From assembly GCA_027484725.1 (NCBI GenBank), contig JAIXSK010000006.1, forward strand, positions 73,991 through 131,830: a stretch of 57,840 bases of DNA. The letters are read 5' to 3'. This document shows, piece after piece, positions 17,582-26,095 of the stretch. Below the pieces are notes generated by a model. The model saw only the letters and a program-made list of their open reading frames with translations, was not told the DNA's origin and did not search any database. The DNA is from Flavobacterium sp. GTDB lineage: Bacteria > Bacteroidota > Bacteroidia > Flavobacteriales > Flavobacteriaceae. The position numbers were made by a program, and so were the translations under genes. Position 1 is the first letter of the stretch. Each line of letters begins with the position of its first letter.

Positions 17582-17857
17582 ATGGCTACCATTGAAAAAA
17601 TACAAGAAAGTACTCTGACCCAGGAAGATATAGGAACTCAGAACGAAATTGTGCTCTACAATGACGATGTAAACACTTTTGACCATGTGATAGAAACACT
17701 CATCCACGTGTGTCAGCACACTTCAGAGCAAGCGGAACAATGTGCCATTTTGGTGCATTACACCGGTAAATGTACCGTCAAAACCGGACCGTTTGAAAAA
17801 CTAAAACCACAGTGTTTGCAGCTGCTTGATGCCGGACTAAGCGCTGAATTAATTTAA
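17582..17857 (+). CDS. clpS: ATP-dependent Clp protease adaptor ClpS
   Basis: ClpS delivers N-degron substrates to ClpAP-type proteases. The 91-residue protein has the core LYNDDVNTFDHVIETLIHVC (about 25-44), with the N-D-D-x-N-T-F-x-H segment that forms the N-end residue pocket, and HYTGKCTVKTG at about 60-70. It is last in the tpiA cluster. Its final four bases overlap the convergent heavy-metal-domain gene. Confidence 0.93.
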   Translation: MATIEKIQESTLTQEDIGTQNEIVLYNDDVNTFDHVIETLIHVCQHTSEQAEQCAILVHYTGKCTVKTGPFEKLKPQCLQLLDAGLSAELI

Positions 17858-18129
17858 TTCTTCAAAATTCTACCCACGGCACAACTCATAAAAGATTGCG
17901 CTTTAGTGCTCAGCGGATTGGCTTCGCCTGCAATAGGATAACCCATATCGGCCAAAACTTTTTTGGCTTGATCTAAATCATATTGTTGCGTATAAGAAAA
18001 AGCAACGGTATTTTCATCAGCTGCTACTTTGATATCTTTGAGTAAATTCAAAGCGGCTAATTTTTGGGTAATGGTATGCGCACAACCAGAGCATTTGAGG
18101 TTTTGTACTTTTAAGACTATGGGTATCAT
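17854..18129 (-). CDS. Heavy-metal-associated (HMA) domain protein
   Basis: A 91-residue soluble protein beginning MIPIVLKVQNLKCSGCAHTI. The CSGC motif after a short strand is the metal-binding signature of HMA/CopZ-like domains, here in the ferredoxin-like fold with the later DMGYP turn. It may bind Cu+ or another soft metal. The frame is open 11 codons further, but ATG at 18129 starts right at the domain. It lies 69 bases after two YeeE/YedE transporter genes on the same strand. It is an alternative to the TusA-like partner often found with such transporters, and the functional link is inferred. Confidence 0.85.
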   Translation of the reverse strand: MIPIVLKVQNLKCSGCAHTITQKLAALNLLKDIKVAADENTVAFSYTQQYDLDQAKKVLADMGYPIAGEANPLSTKAQSFMSCAVGRILKN

Positions 18130-18198
18130 GATATAACTTTTAATCAAAGTTACATCGCCCAAAACTCCTAAAAGGTAATATTTATCACAGAGTATAAA

Positions 18199-18612
18199 TT
18201 AATGCGGCAATTGATCTTTGATAAGTCCATACAAGAAAGTACCGAGTAAAGCCCCCACCAAAACCAGCAATACCGGCCAAAACCCAGCACCTATTAAAAT
18301 AAAGATGGGCCCCGGACAAGCTCCGGCCAATGCCCAGCCCAAGCCAAAGATGAGTCCGCCAATCCAATATCTAAACGAGCCCTTTTCTTTATCGGCAATT
18401 TGAATCGGCACACCATCGGTACTTTTAACTTGAAATCTTTTGATGAGTTGAATGCCCACTACTCCGGTGGCAATCGCTACCATGATGATTCCAAACATAT
18501 GAAATGACTGAAACTGAAACATTTCATAAATACGATACCATGAAACCGCTTCAGCTTTGGTAAGCACAATACCGAAAACAAAACCAACGAGAATAAATCG
18601 AACAGACTTCAT
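18199..18612 (-). CDS. YeeE/YedE (DUF6691-type) transporter half, sulfur compound transport
   Basis: The 137-residue integral membrane protein has about four helices and the conserved GGLIFGLGWALAGACPGPIFILIGAG motif (about 87-112). The Cys of GACPGP is the family's sulfur-relay cysteine. This corresponds to the C-terminal half of full-length YeeE/TsuA-type thiosulfate carriers. The partner half is encoded immediately upstream with one base between stop and start, so the two are translationally coupled and presumably assemble together. Confidence 0.85.
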   Translation of the reverse strand: MKSVRFILVGFVFGIVLTKAEAVSWYRIYEMFQFQSFHMFGIIMVAIATGVVGIQLIKRFQVKSTDGVPIQIADKEKGSFRYWIGGLIFGLGWALAGACPGPIFILIGAGFWPVLLVLVGALLGTFLYGLIKDQLPH

Positions 18613-18613
18613 A

Positions 18614-19171
18614 CTAAAAAATTAAGGGTAAAATAAAGTGAGACATAATAAGTCCGCCGATGAAAAAACCAACCACCGCTTTGAGCGATTGACGTTGCAA
18701 ATTACTCATTCCGGCAATGGCATGGCCCGAAGTACAACCACCGGCATAGCGCGAACCAAACCCGATGAGTAGACCACCAACAAGTAATAGAACCATCATT
18801 TTGGGCGAAGTAAAAACTGAGTTGCCAAACAAAGCTTCAGGCAATAATTTACCCTGCGGCGCTTCAATGCCCATTTTTTGCAGTTGCTCTATGGTTTTGG
18901 GATTTAAATCAACATTGGTGGGATCACTCATATAATGCACCGCTACAAATCCGCCGAGCATAGCTCCTGCTAATACAAGTAAATTCCAATATTGTGTCTT
19001 GACATCAAACCTAAAAAACTCGGCATATTTATCGCCTCCGGCCAAAGTACAGAGTGAACGAAGATTCGACGACATTCCGAAAACTTTTCCGAAATAATTC
19101 AGGGTTAGCATGATAAGCGCGATTAGAAAACCCGCTATGGCCCAATGCCAGGTATGAAAAAGCATCTCCAT
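18614..19171 (-). CDS. YeeE/YedE transporter half, sulfur compound transport
   Basis: The 185-residue membrane protein carries the YeeE/YedE signature GFGSRYAGGCTSGHAIAGMS (about 139-158) and an upstream SLCTLAGG motif. Both cysteines are those used for thiosulfate/persulfide handling in the TsuA family. About five helices are predicted, with a periplasmic or cytoplasmic loop at about 75-115. Together with the next gene it forms a split transporter. It is divergent from the DUF4199 gene. Confidence 0.87.
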   Translation of the reverse strand: MEMLFHTWHWAIAGFLIALIMLTLNYFGKVFGMSSNLRSLCTLAGGDKYAEFFRFDVKTQYWNLLVLAGAMLGGFVAVHYMSDPTNVDLNPKTIEQLQKMGIEAPQGKLLPEALFGNSVFTSPKMMVLLLVGGLLIGFGSRYAGGCTSGHAIAGMSNLQRQSLKAVVGFFIGGLIMSHFILPLIF

Positions 19172-19267
19172 GTAGAATTGTTTTTTAGCAAAAATAACAA
19201 TTCAATTGGTTTTTGAATTTAAATGCTTGGAATCTGCTATTTTTGATTTGATTTTTAGAACCATTTT

Positions 19268-19756
19268 ATGAAAAAGTTTACCATCGAGTTTAGATGGGCC
19301 ATTCAATTTAGTTTACTTTCATTGGTTTGGCTGATTATTGAAAAAAGCATCGGACTGCACGATGAAAAAATAGCCCAGCAGGCCATCTATACCAATCTTT
19401 TTGCTTTTGTGGCCGTGACTATTTACTATTTGGCGTTGCGCGACAAGAAAAAAAACTACTACTTGGGCCAAATGGATTGGAAACAAGGAACCGTATCAGG
19501 CATTGCGCTGACTTTTCTCATAACAGCCTTGCTTCCGATGGTGCAATACATTGGGTACAATTACATCTCTCCTACTTTCTTTGACCACATGATTGAATAT
19601 TCGGTGCAAAGCAAACACATGAAACGCGCGCAAGCCGAAATGTTTTTCAATATGAACAGCTACACCATCATGGGTATTTTTAATGCGTTGTCGATGGGTG
19701 TAATAACATCAGCGATTGTAGCGTTATTGCTCAAAACCAAACCTCAGAAATCATGA
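19268..19756 (+). CDS. DUF4199 family membrane protein
   Basis: The 162-residue protein has four hydrophobic helices (about 10-27, 40-58, 76-98 and 133-155) and matches the layout of DUF4199 proteins, common in Bacteroidota and of unknown function. In Flavobacteria such genes often sit near glycosyltransferase or lipopolysaccharide genes; here it precedes a lipoprotein and kdsA. Its stop overlaps the lipoprotein start in ATGA, showing translational coupling. Confidence 0.7.
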   Translation: MKKFTIEFRWAIQFSLLSLVWLIIEKSIGLHDEKIAQQAIYTNLFAFVAVTIYYLALRDKKKNYYLGQMDWKQGTVSGIALTFLITALLPMVQYIGYNYISPTFFDHMIEYSVQSKHMKRAQAEMFFNMNSYTIMGIFNALSMGVITSAIVALLLKTKPQKS

Positions 19757-20208
19757 ACCAAAAATTGATGCTTCTTTTTATAAGTGTGCTTGTGACAGCT
19801 TGTGTGAGTACCCAATCAACTTTGCAAAATGTAGATGAAAGCGCACCGGTTCCTAAACTCGATAAAGCTAAAAACGCATTTGTACTCAGTGGTAACAGCC
19901 AAGACATTAAGTATGGGTTTGATCCAGATTATCCCATCAATGTATTTTATCAAAATACGGCACAAATTGAATTGAATCAAAAAAGATATCTCAATGCACT
20001 GGCCGGTCCAAAAGGCGAAGTCATCAGTTATAAAAAAGTTGATCAATGTTGCCCATTCCCAACCAAACGAACTGAAATGGGCGCCGGCTCATTAGACGTA
20101 TATGAAATTACTTGGCTGGGGCAAAAAACACCGCTCAAATTGTATCTCAATGGCTATGAAAAAGGAGCACTTTTGGTTCCGATGGGCCTGACTTTGAAGA
20201 AAGAATAA
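19753..20208 (+). CDS. Conserved lipoprotein next to kdsA
   Basis: The 151-residue product has a lipobox (LFISVLVTAC, Cys at about 17) and a soluble domain with NVFYQNT, LNALAGPKGE and the compact motif QCCPFPTKRTEMGAG (about 97-111), whose adjacent cysteines and GAG turn look functionally constrained. As I recall, homologues are sometimes labelled 2-dehydro-3-deoxyphosphooctonate aldolase. That name probably spread from the neighbouring kdsA, because nothing here resembles an aldolase. I call it a conserved lipoprotein of unknown role, possibly in the envelope. Confidence 0.75.
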   Translation: MNQKLMLLFISVLVTACVSTQSTLQNVDESAPVPKLDKAKNAFVLSGNSQDIKYGFDPDYPINVFYQNTAQIELNQKRYLNALAGPKGEVISYKKVDQCCPFPTKRTEMGAGSLDVYEITWLGQKTPLKLYLNGYEKGALLVPMGLTLKKE

Positions 20209-20277
20209 CCCATTTCAGAGTGCTAAATCTTATATAAAAAAACACTTTTCTTCATCTTAAATTCATTCGTGTTTGAG

Positions 20278-20285
20278 TATCTTTG
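20278..20285 (+). promoter_or_regulatory. Candidate kdsA promoter, -7 element TATCTTTG
   Basis: TATCTTTG is a perfect -7 match 18 bases before ATG 20304. It overlaps the in-frame TTG at 20283, which therefore cannot be the start. Confidence 0.55.
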
Positions 20286-20303
20286 CGGCATCAAAATCTA
20301 CTT

Positions 20304-21122
20304 ATGAATATCCAGAACATCCCGCAAATCAAACATACCAACAGCGGCAATTTTTTCTTATTGGCCGGACCTTGCGCCATTGAAGGTGAAGAAATGGCTC
20401 TGCGTATAGCCGAAAAACTCATCGGTATTTCTGACAAACTACAGATTCCTTATGTTTTTAAAGGTTCGTTTAAAAAGGCGAATCGTTCAAGAATTGACAG
20501 TTTTTCAGGAATTGGCGATGAAAAAGCACTTAAGATTTTGCGCAAAGTTTCAGAAACGTTCCATGTGCCGACGGTTACAGACATCCACACCAACGAAGAT
20601 GCTGACAAAGCTGCTCAGTATGTAGATGTTTTGCAAATCCCGGCTTTTTTGGTCCGACAAACTGATTTGGTAGTAGCTGCTGCACAAACCGGACGCACCG
20701 TAAACCTAAAAAAAGGTCAGTTTATGAGTCCGGAAAGCATGAAACATGCCGTGCAGAAAGTACTTGATTGTAACAATCAAAACGTCATGGTAACTGATCG
20801 AGGAACTATGTTTGGCTATCAAGACATGATTGTTGACTTTAGAGGAATTCCTACTATGCAACAATTTTCTACAACCGTGCTCGATGTTACGCATTCCCTG
20901 CAACAACCCAATCAAACAGCAGGTGTTACCGGGGGTCGTCCGGACATGATTGAAACCATTGCCAAAGCAGGAATTGCCGTAGGTGTAGACGGTATTTTTA
21001 TCGAAACACACTTTGATCCCGCCCATGCCAAAAGCGATGGAGCCAACATGTTGCACCTTGACTTATTTGAAGGACTGATGAATAAATTAGTCGCCATCCG
21101 AAAAACTGTCAATTCATTTTAA
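20304..21122 (+). CDS. kdsA: 3-deoxy-8-phosphooctulonate (KDO-8-P) synthase, metal-dependent type
   Basis: KdsA condenses phosphoenolpyruvate with arabinose 5-phosphate to make KDO-8-P for lipid A-core lipopolysaccharide. The 272-residue TIM barrel shows LLAGPCAIE near 20-28, KGSFKKANRSR, LVRQTDLVVAAAQTG, KKGQFMSPE and TDRGTMFGY. The Cys in AGPCAIE is the metal ligand of the metal-dependent class; metal-independent enzymes such as that of E. coli have Asn there. The other expected ligands are present in DVTHSL (His), FIETHFDP (Glu) and AKSDGANM (Asp). Start 20304 fits the promoter. Confidence 0.96.
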   Translation: MNIQNIPQIKHTNSGNFFLLAGPCAIEGEEMALRIAEKLIGISDKLQIPYVFKGSFKKANRSRIDSFSGIGDEKALKILRKVSETFHVPTVTDIHTNEDADKAAQYVDVLQIPAFLVRQTDLVVAAAQTGRTVNLKKGQFMSPESMKHAVQKVLDCNNQNVMVTDRGTMFGYQDMIVDFRGIPTMQQFSTTVLDVTHSLQQPNQTAGVTGGRPDMIETIAKAGIAVGVDGIFIETHFDPAHAKSDGANMLHLDLFEGLMNKLVAIRKTVNSF

Positions 21123-21135
21123 ATCAACTGTTGTT

Positions 21136-21978
21136 TTGAAAAAGATTTCACTTTTTACAGCACTGCTTTTAGCTGTGCTATCTACTAACGCATGGTCACA
21201 AGACATTAAAATTCAAGAAAAATACACCGCCCACAACAAGGGTAAATTTTTTGTTCATTGGGGTGGAAACCGAGAAAGTTTCAGTCGTTCTGACATCACT
21301 TTTAAAGGTGATAATTACCATTTTACCCTGTATGATGTGGCGGCGCATGACAAGCCTAAAGGTTGGCATATTGATTACATCAACCCCGCAAGAATGACCA
21401 TTCCAGAGACCAATTTGAGAATTGGTTATTTTGTGAGTGATCACTACAACGTATCTATTGGACTGGACCACATGAAATATGTGATGTATCAAGACCGAAA
21501 TGTAAACATCAAAGGTGACTACCCCAATCCGGGAACCTATGGAGAAATTTTACCCGATGGGCAAGTTTTACTTACAGAAGATTTCTTGACTTTTGAACAT
21601 ACCGACGGATTGAATTACATCAATGCAGAAGTTGCTCGTTTTGATGATGTTTCTAAATACATCGGAATCACCAATACCGATAAAATTCAAATCAACCTGA
21701 CCGAAGGCTTGGGCGCAGGGTTTCTTTATCCAAAAACCAATACTAAGTTATTGGGCAAAGAACGACATGATGACTTTCACGTATCTGGTTATGGAATTTC
21801 TGCTAAAGCCGGAATCAATATTACTTTTTTCAAACATTTTTATGTACAAGGCGAATTCAAAACAGGCTATATTGACATGCCAGACATAAGAACTACCCAA
21901 GATCCGGCTGATAGAGCTTCACAGCATTTTACTTTTTTTGAACGCATTATTGCCTTTGGAGGTATTTTTAAAGTTTAA
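21136..21978 (+). CDS. Predicted outer-membrane beta-barrel protein
   Basis: The 280-residue protein starts at a TTG codon (no ATG is available), giving MKKISLFTALLLAVLSTNAWSQ, a good signal peptide. The mature part has alternating aromatic strands (FFVHWGGNRESFSRSDITF, YNVSIGLDHMKYVMY, HFYVQGEFKTGYIDM) and ends in a strand, FERIIAFGGIFKV, as small barrels do. No enzyme motif is present. It follows kdsA by 13 bases and may be co-transcribed. Homologous proteins are known only as hypothetical, as far as I can tell. Confidence 0.72.
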   Translation: MKKISLFTALLLAVLSTNAWSQDIKIQEKYTAHNKGKFFVHWGGNRESFSRSDITFKGDNYHFTLYDVAAHDKPKGWHIDYINPARMTIPETNLRIGYFVSDHYNVSIGLDHMKYVMYQDRNVNIKGDYPNPGTYGEILPDGQVLLTEDFLTFEHTDGLNYINAEVARFDDVSKYIGITNTDKIQINLTEGLGAGFLYPKTNTKLLGKERHDDFHVSGYGISAKAGINITFFKHFYVQGEFKTGYIDMPDIRTTQDPADRASQHFTFFERIIAFGGIFKV

Positions 21979-22055
21979 GGATAATTTAGTATTTTAAGTG
22001 TTAAATCTGTAGGATTGTTTTATAAATTAGCACATCAATCTTAAATTTTAAAACC

Positions 22056-22322
22056 ATGAAAAAATTAATTTTAGCTGCTGTTGCATTGTTGGGATTTGCC
22101 TTTAACGGTCATGCACAAGATATGACGCAAGCAAAGGCTTCATCTGAAAAACCCAAACAAGAGGTAAAAAAAGAAGCCAAGAAAGCAGCTGATAAAGCTG
22201 CAACTGATGGCAAAGTAGTTTTGAAAAAAGACGGCACACCAGACAAGCGCTACAAAAAAACTAAAGAGGTTGTTCTCAAAAAAGACGGAACACCAGACAA
22301 ACGCTATAAACAAAACAAATAG
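22056..22322 (+). CDS. Small secreted Lys-rich protein with duplicated VLKKDGTPDKRYK motif
   Basis: An 88-residue protein with a signal peptide (LILAAVALLGFAFNGHAQ), a Lys/Ala-rich linker, and two near-identical C-terminal copies of VVLKKDGTPDKRYK (about 53-67 and 71-85). The DNA copies differ at several third positions, so the motif is conserved at protein level and is not a fresh duplication. Net charge is strongly positive. Function unknown; it may bind nucleic acid, polysaccharide or peptidoglycan. A terminator follows directly. Confidence 0.75.
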   Translation: MKKLILAAVALLGFAFNGHAQDMTQAKASSEKPKQEVKKEAKKAADKAATDGKVVLKKDGTPDKRYKKTKEVVLKKDGTPDKRYKQNK

Positions 22323-22324
22323 TT

Positions 22325-22358
22325 AAAAAAATCCCGCTTGAAGGCGGGATTTTTTTTG
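22325..22358. terminator. Bidirectional intrinsic terminator
   Basis: AAAAAATCCCGC pairs with GCGGGATTTTTT across a short TTGAAG loop. It lies between the convergent small-protein gene and the MFS gene and has T-runs in both directions. Confidence 0.9.
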
Positions 22359-22362
22359 CTTT

Positions 22363-23799
22363 TTAATGAGTTCCACTGAGTTTTTGGTCAAAATCAATGC
22401 CTTGTGATTTAAGAATCTGCTTGACTTTCCAGGCGTAAAATGCCAAATACGCAAAACACAAAACACCCACTAGGTAACTCGCATGAATAGAAGTTAAATC
22501 AGCCATATAACCTTGTAACCAACTAATGATGCCTCCGCCCATAATCATCATAATCAAAAAACTACTGCCTTGGCTGGTATTCTTGCCCAGTCCGCTGATG
22601 GCCAAAGTAAAAATACACGGCCAAAGCGTACTGCAAAACAAACCAACACTGGTAAAGGCATAAACGCTGGTCATGCCTGTGGTCATCATGCCTGTGAGCA
22701 AAGCTGCTATACCTAAAAAAGAGAAAATAAGCAACATGCGCGCCGGGTTTCCTTTGCTGGCCATATCGGCAAAAATGAGTACCAAAATCACCAAAGCATA
22801 TACATAAAACGGAGTTAAATCATGCTCCATGAATTTATTCACACCCAAGAAAACACCAAAAGCCAAATACGGAGCAATAAAGCGCAATATTTTTTGAAGA
22901 TTCATATCGTCGGTAAACGCTTCGACAGCTCCGGTCCAACGGCCAATCATCAAACTGGCCCAATACAATGAAATAAACGGCGCAATGTCTTTGGTTTGAA
23001 TCAGTAAATCTTTCTCCATATAAGCGGGCAAATTACTTGCGGTGGAAACCTCAACACCTACATAAACAAAAATACCCAGCATGCCCAGTACCAACTGCGG
23101 GTATTGTAAAGCTGATTTTCTGACTGAATTTGATTCTATATTCTCTTCAACCACCGCCTGAGGACGATCAGGAATAGAAGACATTTTGAGCAAAACCGCC
23201 ACCACTAAAAAAGCAGCACCCAAAACCAGATAAGGAATTTTCACGCTTTCAATACTCATGTTGGTATTGCTTGATGAAGCGGCACCAAAAATGGCAAAAC
23301 TCACAATGAGTGGTCCAATGGTGGTGCCCAAATTGTTGATGCCGCCCGCCATGGTCAGACGCTGAGAACCGGTATTAATAGGTCCTAAAGCAATGGCCAA
23401 CGGATTTGCTACTGTTTGTTGCAATGAAAAACCCAAAGCCACAATAAACAAACCTGACAACATCAGTGGAAACGAACCGGTATTGGCTGCCGGATAAAAC
23501 AACAAAGTACCCAAAGCTGAAATGAATAAACCCAGTGCTAATGCATTTTTGTATCCGATTCGGTTGATCAAATCACCTTTGGTTAAATAAGAAATAATCA
23601 TGTAGATAATAGATCCAACGGTGTAAGCCACATAAAAAGCGACTGATACCAATTGGCTTTGCCCCTGGGTCAGGTCAAAAGCTTTTTTAAAAACGGGAAT
23701 CAAAATATCGTTGCTCGCGGCAACAAATCCCCAGAAGAAGAACACAGATGCAAGAGGTACAAACTGTGCCCAATTGGTTTTTACATTTTCTGAACTCAT
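22363..23799 (-). CDS. Sugar MFS permease, FucP/GluP (glucose/galactose:H+) type
   Basis: The 478-residue protein has 12 predicted helices and the FucP-family N terminus FVPLASVFFFWGFVAASNDILIPVFKKAF, plus SLQQTVANPLAIALGP and AGGINNLGTTIGPL in helices 4 and 5. These resemble bacterial glucose/galactose and fucose symporters of the inner membrane. It is encoded 111 bases after a GH97 gene on the same strand. The pair probably releases and imports glucose from oligosaccharides. The exact sugar is inferred. Confidence 0.85.
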   Translation of the reverse strand: MSSENVKTNWAQFVPLASVFFFWGFVAASNDILIPVFKKAFDLTQGQSQLVSVAFYVAYTVGSIIYMIISYLTKGDLINRIGYKNALALGLFISALGTLLFYPAANTGSFPLMLSGLFIVALGFSLQQTVANPLAIALGPINTGSQRLTMAGGINNLGTTIGPLIVSFAIFGAASSSNTNMSIESVKIPYLVLGAAFLVVAVLLKMSSIPDRPQAVVEENIESNSVRKSALQYPQLVLGMLGIFVYVGVEVSTASNLPAYMEKDLLIQTKDIAPFISLYWASLMIGRWTGAVEAFTDDMNLQKILRFIAPYLAFGVFLGVNKFMEHDLTPFYVYALVILVLIFADMASKGNPARMLLIFSFLGIAALLTGMMTTGMTSVYAFTSVGLFCSTLWPCIFTLAISGLGKNTSQGSSFLIMMIMGGGIISWLQGYMADLTSIHASYLVGVLCFAYLAFYAWKVKQILKSQGIDFDQKLSGTH

Positions 23800-23910
23800 A
23801 ATTTGGTTTAGGTTAGTGGTTAGTGTTTTGCTAAAGATATTGTTTTAGGTGCTTTCTGTTCCAATGCCTTTTTTAGAGTTATGCCCAAAGCTTTCAACAA
23901 AAAAATCACC

Positions 23911-26010
23911 TTAATTGATGGGCACAAAACACACAGCAGCACCACCGCCTTTGGCCAAATGTAATTTGAGTTTGGATTTAGCAGTAACTTCAATTGTTTT
24001 GATTTGATAACTCATTGGATTTTCTTTCCAATCTGCTGTGGCCCCATCGATGTATAAAGTAGCTTTGTATTTTTTCCCGGGGCTTAAGAAATCTAACTTG
24101 ATTTGGGTATCGCGCGGGTTTTCATCGGTAATGGATCCCAAAAACCAACGGTCAGATTTTTTGTCCAAACGCGCCACGGTTATATAATCGCCCGGCTCTG
24201 CTTCAAGGTAACGCGAATCTTTCCAATCAACCGCCACATCTTTGATAAACTGAAAAGCGTCTAAGTGTTTTTCATAGTTCTCAGGCAAATCAGCTGCCAT
24301 TTGTAAAGGCGAATACATCGTAACGTACAAAGCCAATTGTTTGGCCAAAGTCGTGTGAACTTGCTCTTTTTTGCTCGGATCATAATGACTCATTTTGATT
24401 TCAAAAATACCTGGGGTGTAATCCATAGGGCCGCCCAGCAAACGTGTAAACGGCAATATGGTTTCATGCATCGGTGGATTACCTATACTCCAAGCGTTGA
24501 ATTCATTACCGCGAGCGGCTTCGGCAGCTATATAATTGGGATAAGTTCGGTTGTATCCGGTTGGTCTTGAACTCTCGTGTGAGTTGACCATGATTTTGAA
24601 ATCGGCCGCACGTCGGGTCACAAAATTGTAATGGCGCACCATGGCTTGCCCATCGTGCATTTCGCCGCGCGGAATGATCCTTCCAACATAACCCGTTTTC
24701 ACTGCTCCGTAACCGTATTGCTGCATGAGATGGAAAGCTCTGTCCAGATGTCGCTCATAATTACCCACCGAACCCGAAGTTTCGTGGTGCATGATCATTT
24801 TTACATTTTTAAAGCGCGCATAATCATTCACCGCCTTTAAATCAAAATCCGGATAGGGTGTGGTAAAATCAAAAACGTCTTCTTTCCAGTTGCCAAACCA
24901 ATCTTCCCAACCGGTGTTCCAACCTTCTACCAAAACACCATCAAAACCGTGTTGGGCTGCAAAGTCAATGTACCGCTTGACATTTTCTGTGGTAGCGCCG
25001 TGTTTTCCGGAAGGTTTCATCGATCCGTCGGCATTGTTTTGCGCATTTTGCGACCCGGCATAATCCCAGGTTGATTTGCCTACGTGCATTTCCCACCAAA
25101 CACCCACGTATTTCATCGGTTTGATCCAAGAAGTATCGTCAATTTTGGATGGTTCATTGAGATTAAAAATCATTTTTGAAGCCACAATATCTCGGGCATC
25201 ATTACTGATCATTATGGTTCTCCAAGGCGTTTCACAAGGTGTTTGCAAATAGGCTTTGTCGCCAAGAGCATTCGGCACCAAATGTGAATTCAAAGCGTAG
25301 TTTTTGGGATCAACATCCAAATGCATCACCGGATAATTGACCACCGCTGCCTCAAAAATATTCAAGTACAATTCATCAGCGCTTTTCATCATCAGTGGAG
25401 TCTGAACCACATATCGGCCAGATATAGATTTCATACCGATACCATTGTTCAGATCAATTTTTTGGGTATCAATTTCAGAAAGCAATGATTCAGAATACGG
25501 ATATTCATTGCTGTCAAAATCACCCGGAATCCAGAATGCTTTGTGGTTGGCTACCATTTTGAACTGCGTGCGTTCATCGGCTATAATAAAATAATTCAAG
25601 TTGGGTTGTTTCGGGAATTCATAACGAAAAGCAACTCCTTCATCAAAAACGCGAAAAACCAAATTCATTTTTCGGCCACTGTTTTTTTGAATGAGCGCTA
25701 CTTTGAGTTCGTTGTAGTGATTGCGGATATCTGCTTGCTCACCCAAAACCGGATGCCAAGTCTCGTCAAAAGTTCGCGTCTGAGTTTTTTCAACTGAAAA
25801 CCCAGAAACCAAAGCTTCGGCTGATTTTAGCTGAATACCCAAATAACTGGGCGCTATGATTTCGCGATTTGAATAATGTACTGAATAAACAGGAGTTCCT
25901 TGAGCATCAAGTTGAAAATCGAGTTTGATTTTTTGTGACGGAGATGAAACTGTTTGGGCAATTAGGTTGAATGAAGCCCAAAAAAACAGAAGAAACCAAT
26001 TTCGTTTCAT
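23911..26010 (-). CDS. GH97 glycoside hydrolase, SusB-type inverting alpha-glucosidase
   Basis: The 699-residue protein has a signal peptide (MKRNWFLLFFWASFNLIAQ) and the GH97 three-domain layout. Glu410 (MIMHHETSG), Glu479 (NSHESSR) and Glu503 (GNEFNAW) are spaced 69 and 24 residues apart, the same as Glu439, Glu508 and Glu532 of SusB from Bacteroides thetaiotaomicron. VKTGYVG stands where retaining GH97 alpha-galactosidases have their Asp nucleophile. An inverting, calcium-dependent alpha-glucosidase of the periplasm or cell surface is therefore predicted. The frame is open to 26196, but that extension has no signal and runs through the upstream terminator, so ATG 26010 is chosen. The sugar permease follows. 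Confidence 0.92.
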   Translation of the reverse strand: MKRNWFLLFFWASFNLIAQTVSSPSQKIKLDFQLDAQGTPVYSVHYSNREIIAPSYLGIQLKSAEALVSGFSVEKTQTRTFDETWHPVLGEQADIRNHYNELKVALIQKNSGRKMNLVFRVFDEGVAFRYEFPKQPNLNYFIIADERTQFKMVANHKAFWIPGDFDSNEYPYSESLLSEIDTQKIDLNNGIGMKSISGRYVVQTPLMMKSADELYLNIFEAAVVNYPVMHLDVDPKNYALNSHLVPNALGDKAYLQTPCETPWRTIMISNDARDIVASKMIFNLNEPSKIDDTSWIKPMKYVGVWWEMHVGKSTWDYAGSQNAQNNADGSMKPSGKHGATTENVKRYIDFAAQHGFDGVLVEGWNTGWEDWFGNWKEDVFDFTTPYPDFDLKAVNDYARFKNVKMIMHHETSGSVGNYERHLDRAFHLMQQYGYGAVKTGYVGRIIPRGEMHDGQAMVRHYNFVTRRAADFKIMVNSHESSRPTGYNRTYPNYIAAEAARGNEFNAWSIGNPPMHETILPFTRLLGGPMDYTPGIFEIKMSHYDPSKKEQVHTTLAKQLALYVTMYSPLQMAADLPENYEKHLDAFQFIKDVAVDWKDSRYLEAEPGDYITVARLDKKSDRWFLGSITDENPRDTQIKLDFLSPGKKYKATLYIDGATADWKENPMSYQIKTIEVTAKSKLKLHLAKGGGAAVCFVPIN

Positions 26011-26063
26011 GAGGTTGATTTTAAAAAATCTAAAAATAGAAAAATTGTCAAAACGATACGCTA

Positions 26064-26092
26064 TAAAAAAAGCCCGGAAATTCTGGGCTTTG
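26064..26092 (-). terminator. Intrinsic terminator between saccharopine-dehydrogenase-like and GH97 genes
   Basis: On the minus strand AAAGCCCAGAA pairs with TTCCGGGCTTT and is followed by a T-run. It separates the two transcripts, making the GH97-permease pair its own unit. Confidence 0.8.
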
Positions 26093-26095
26093 TAT

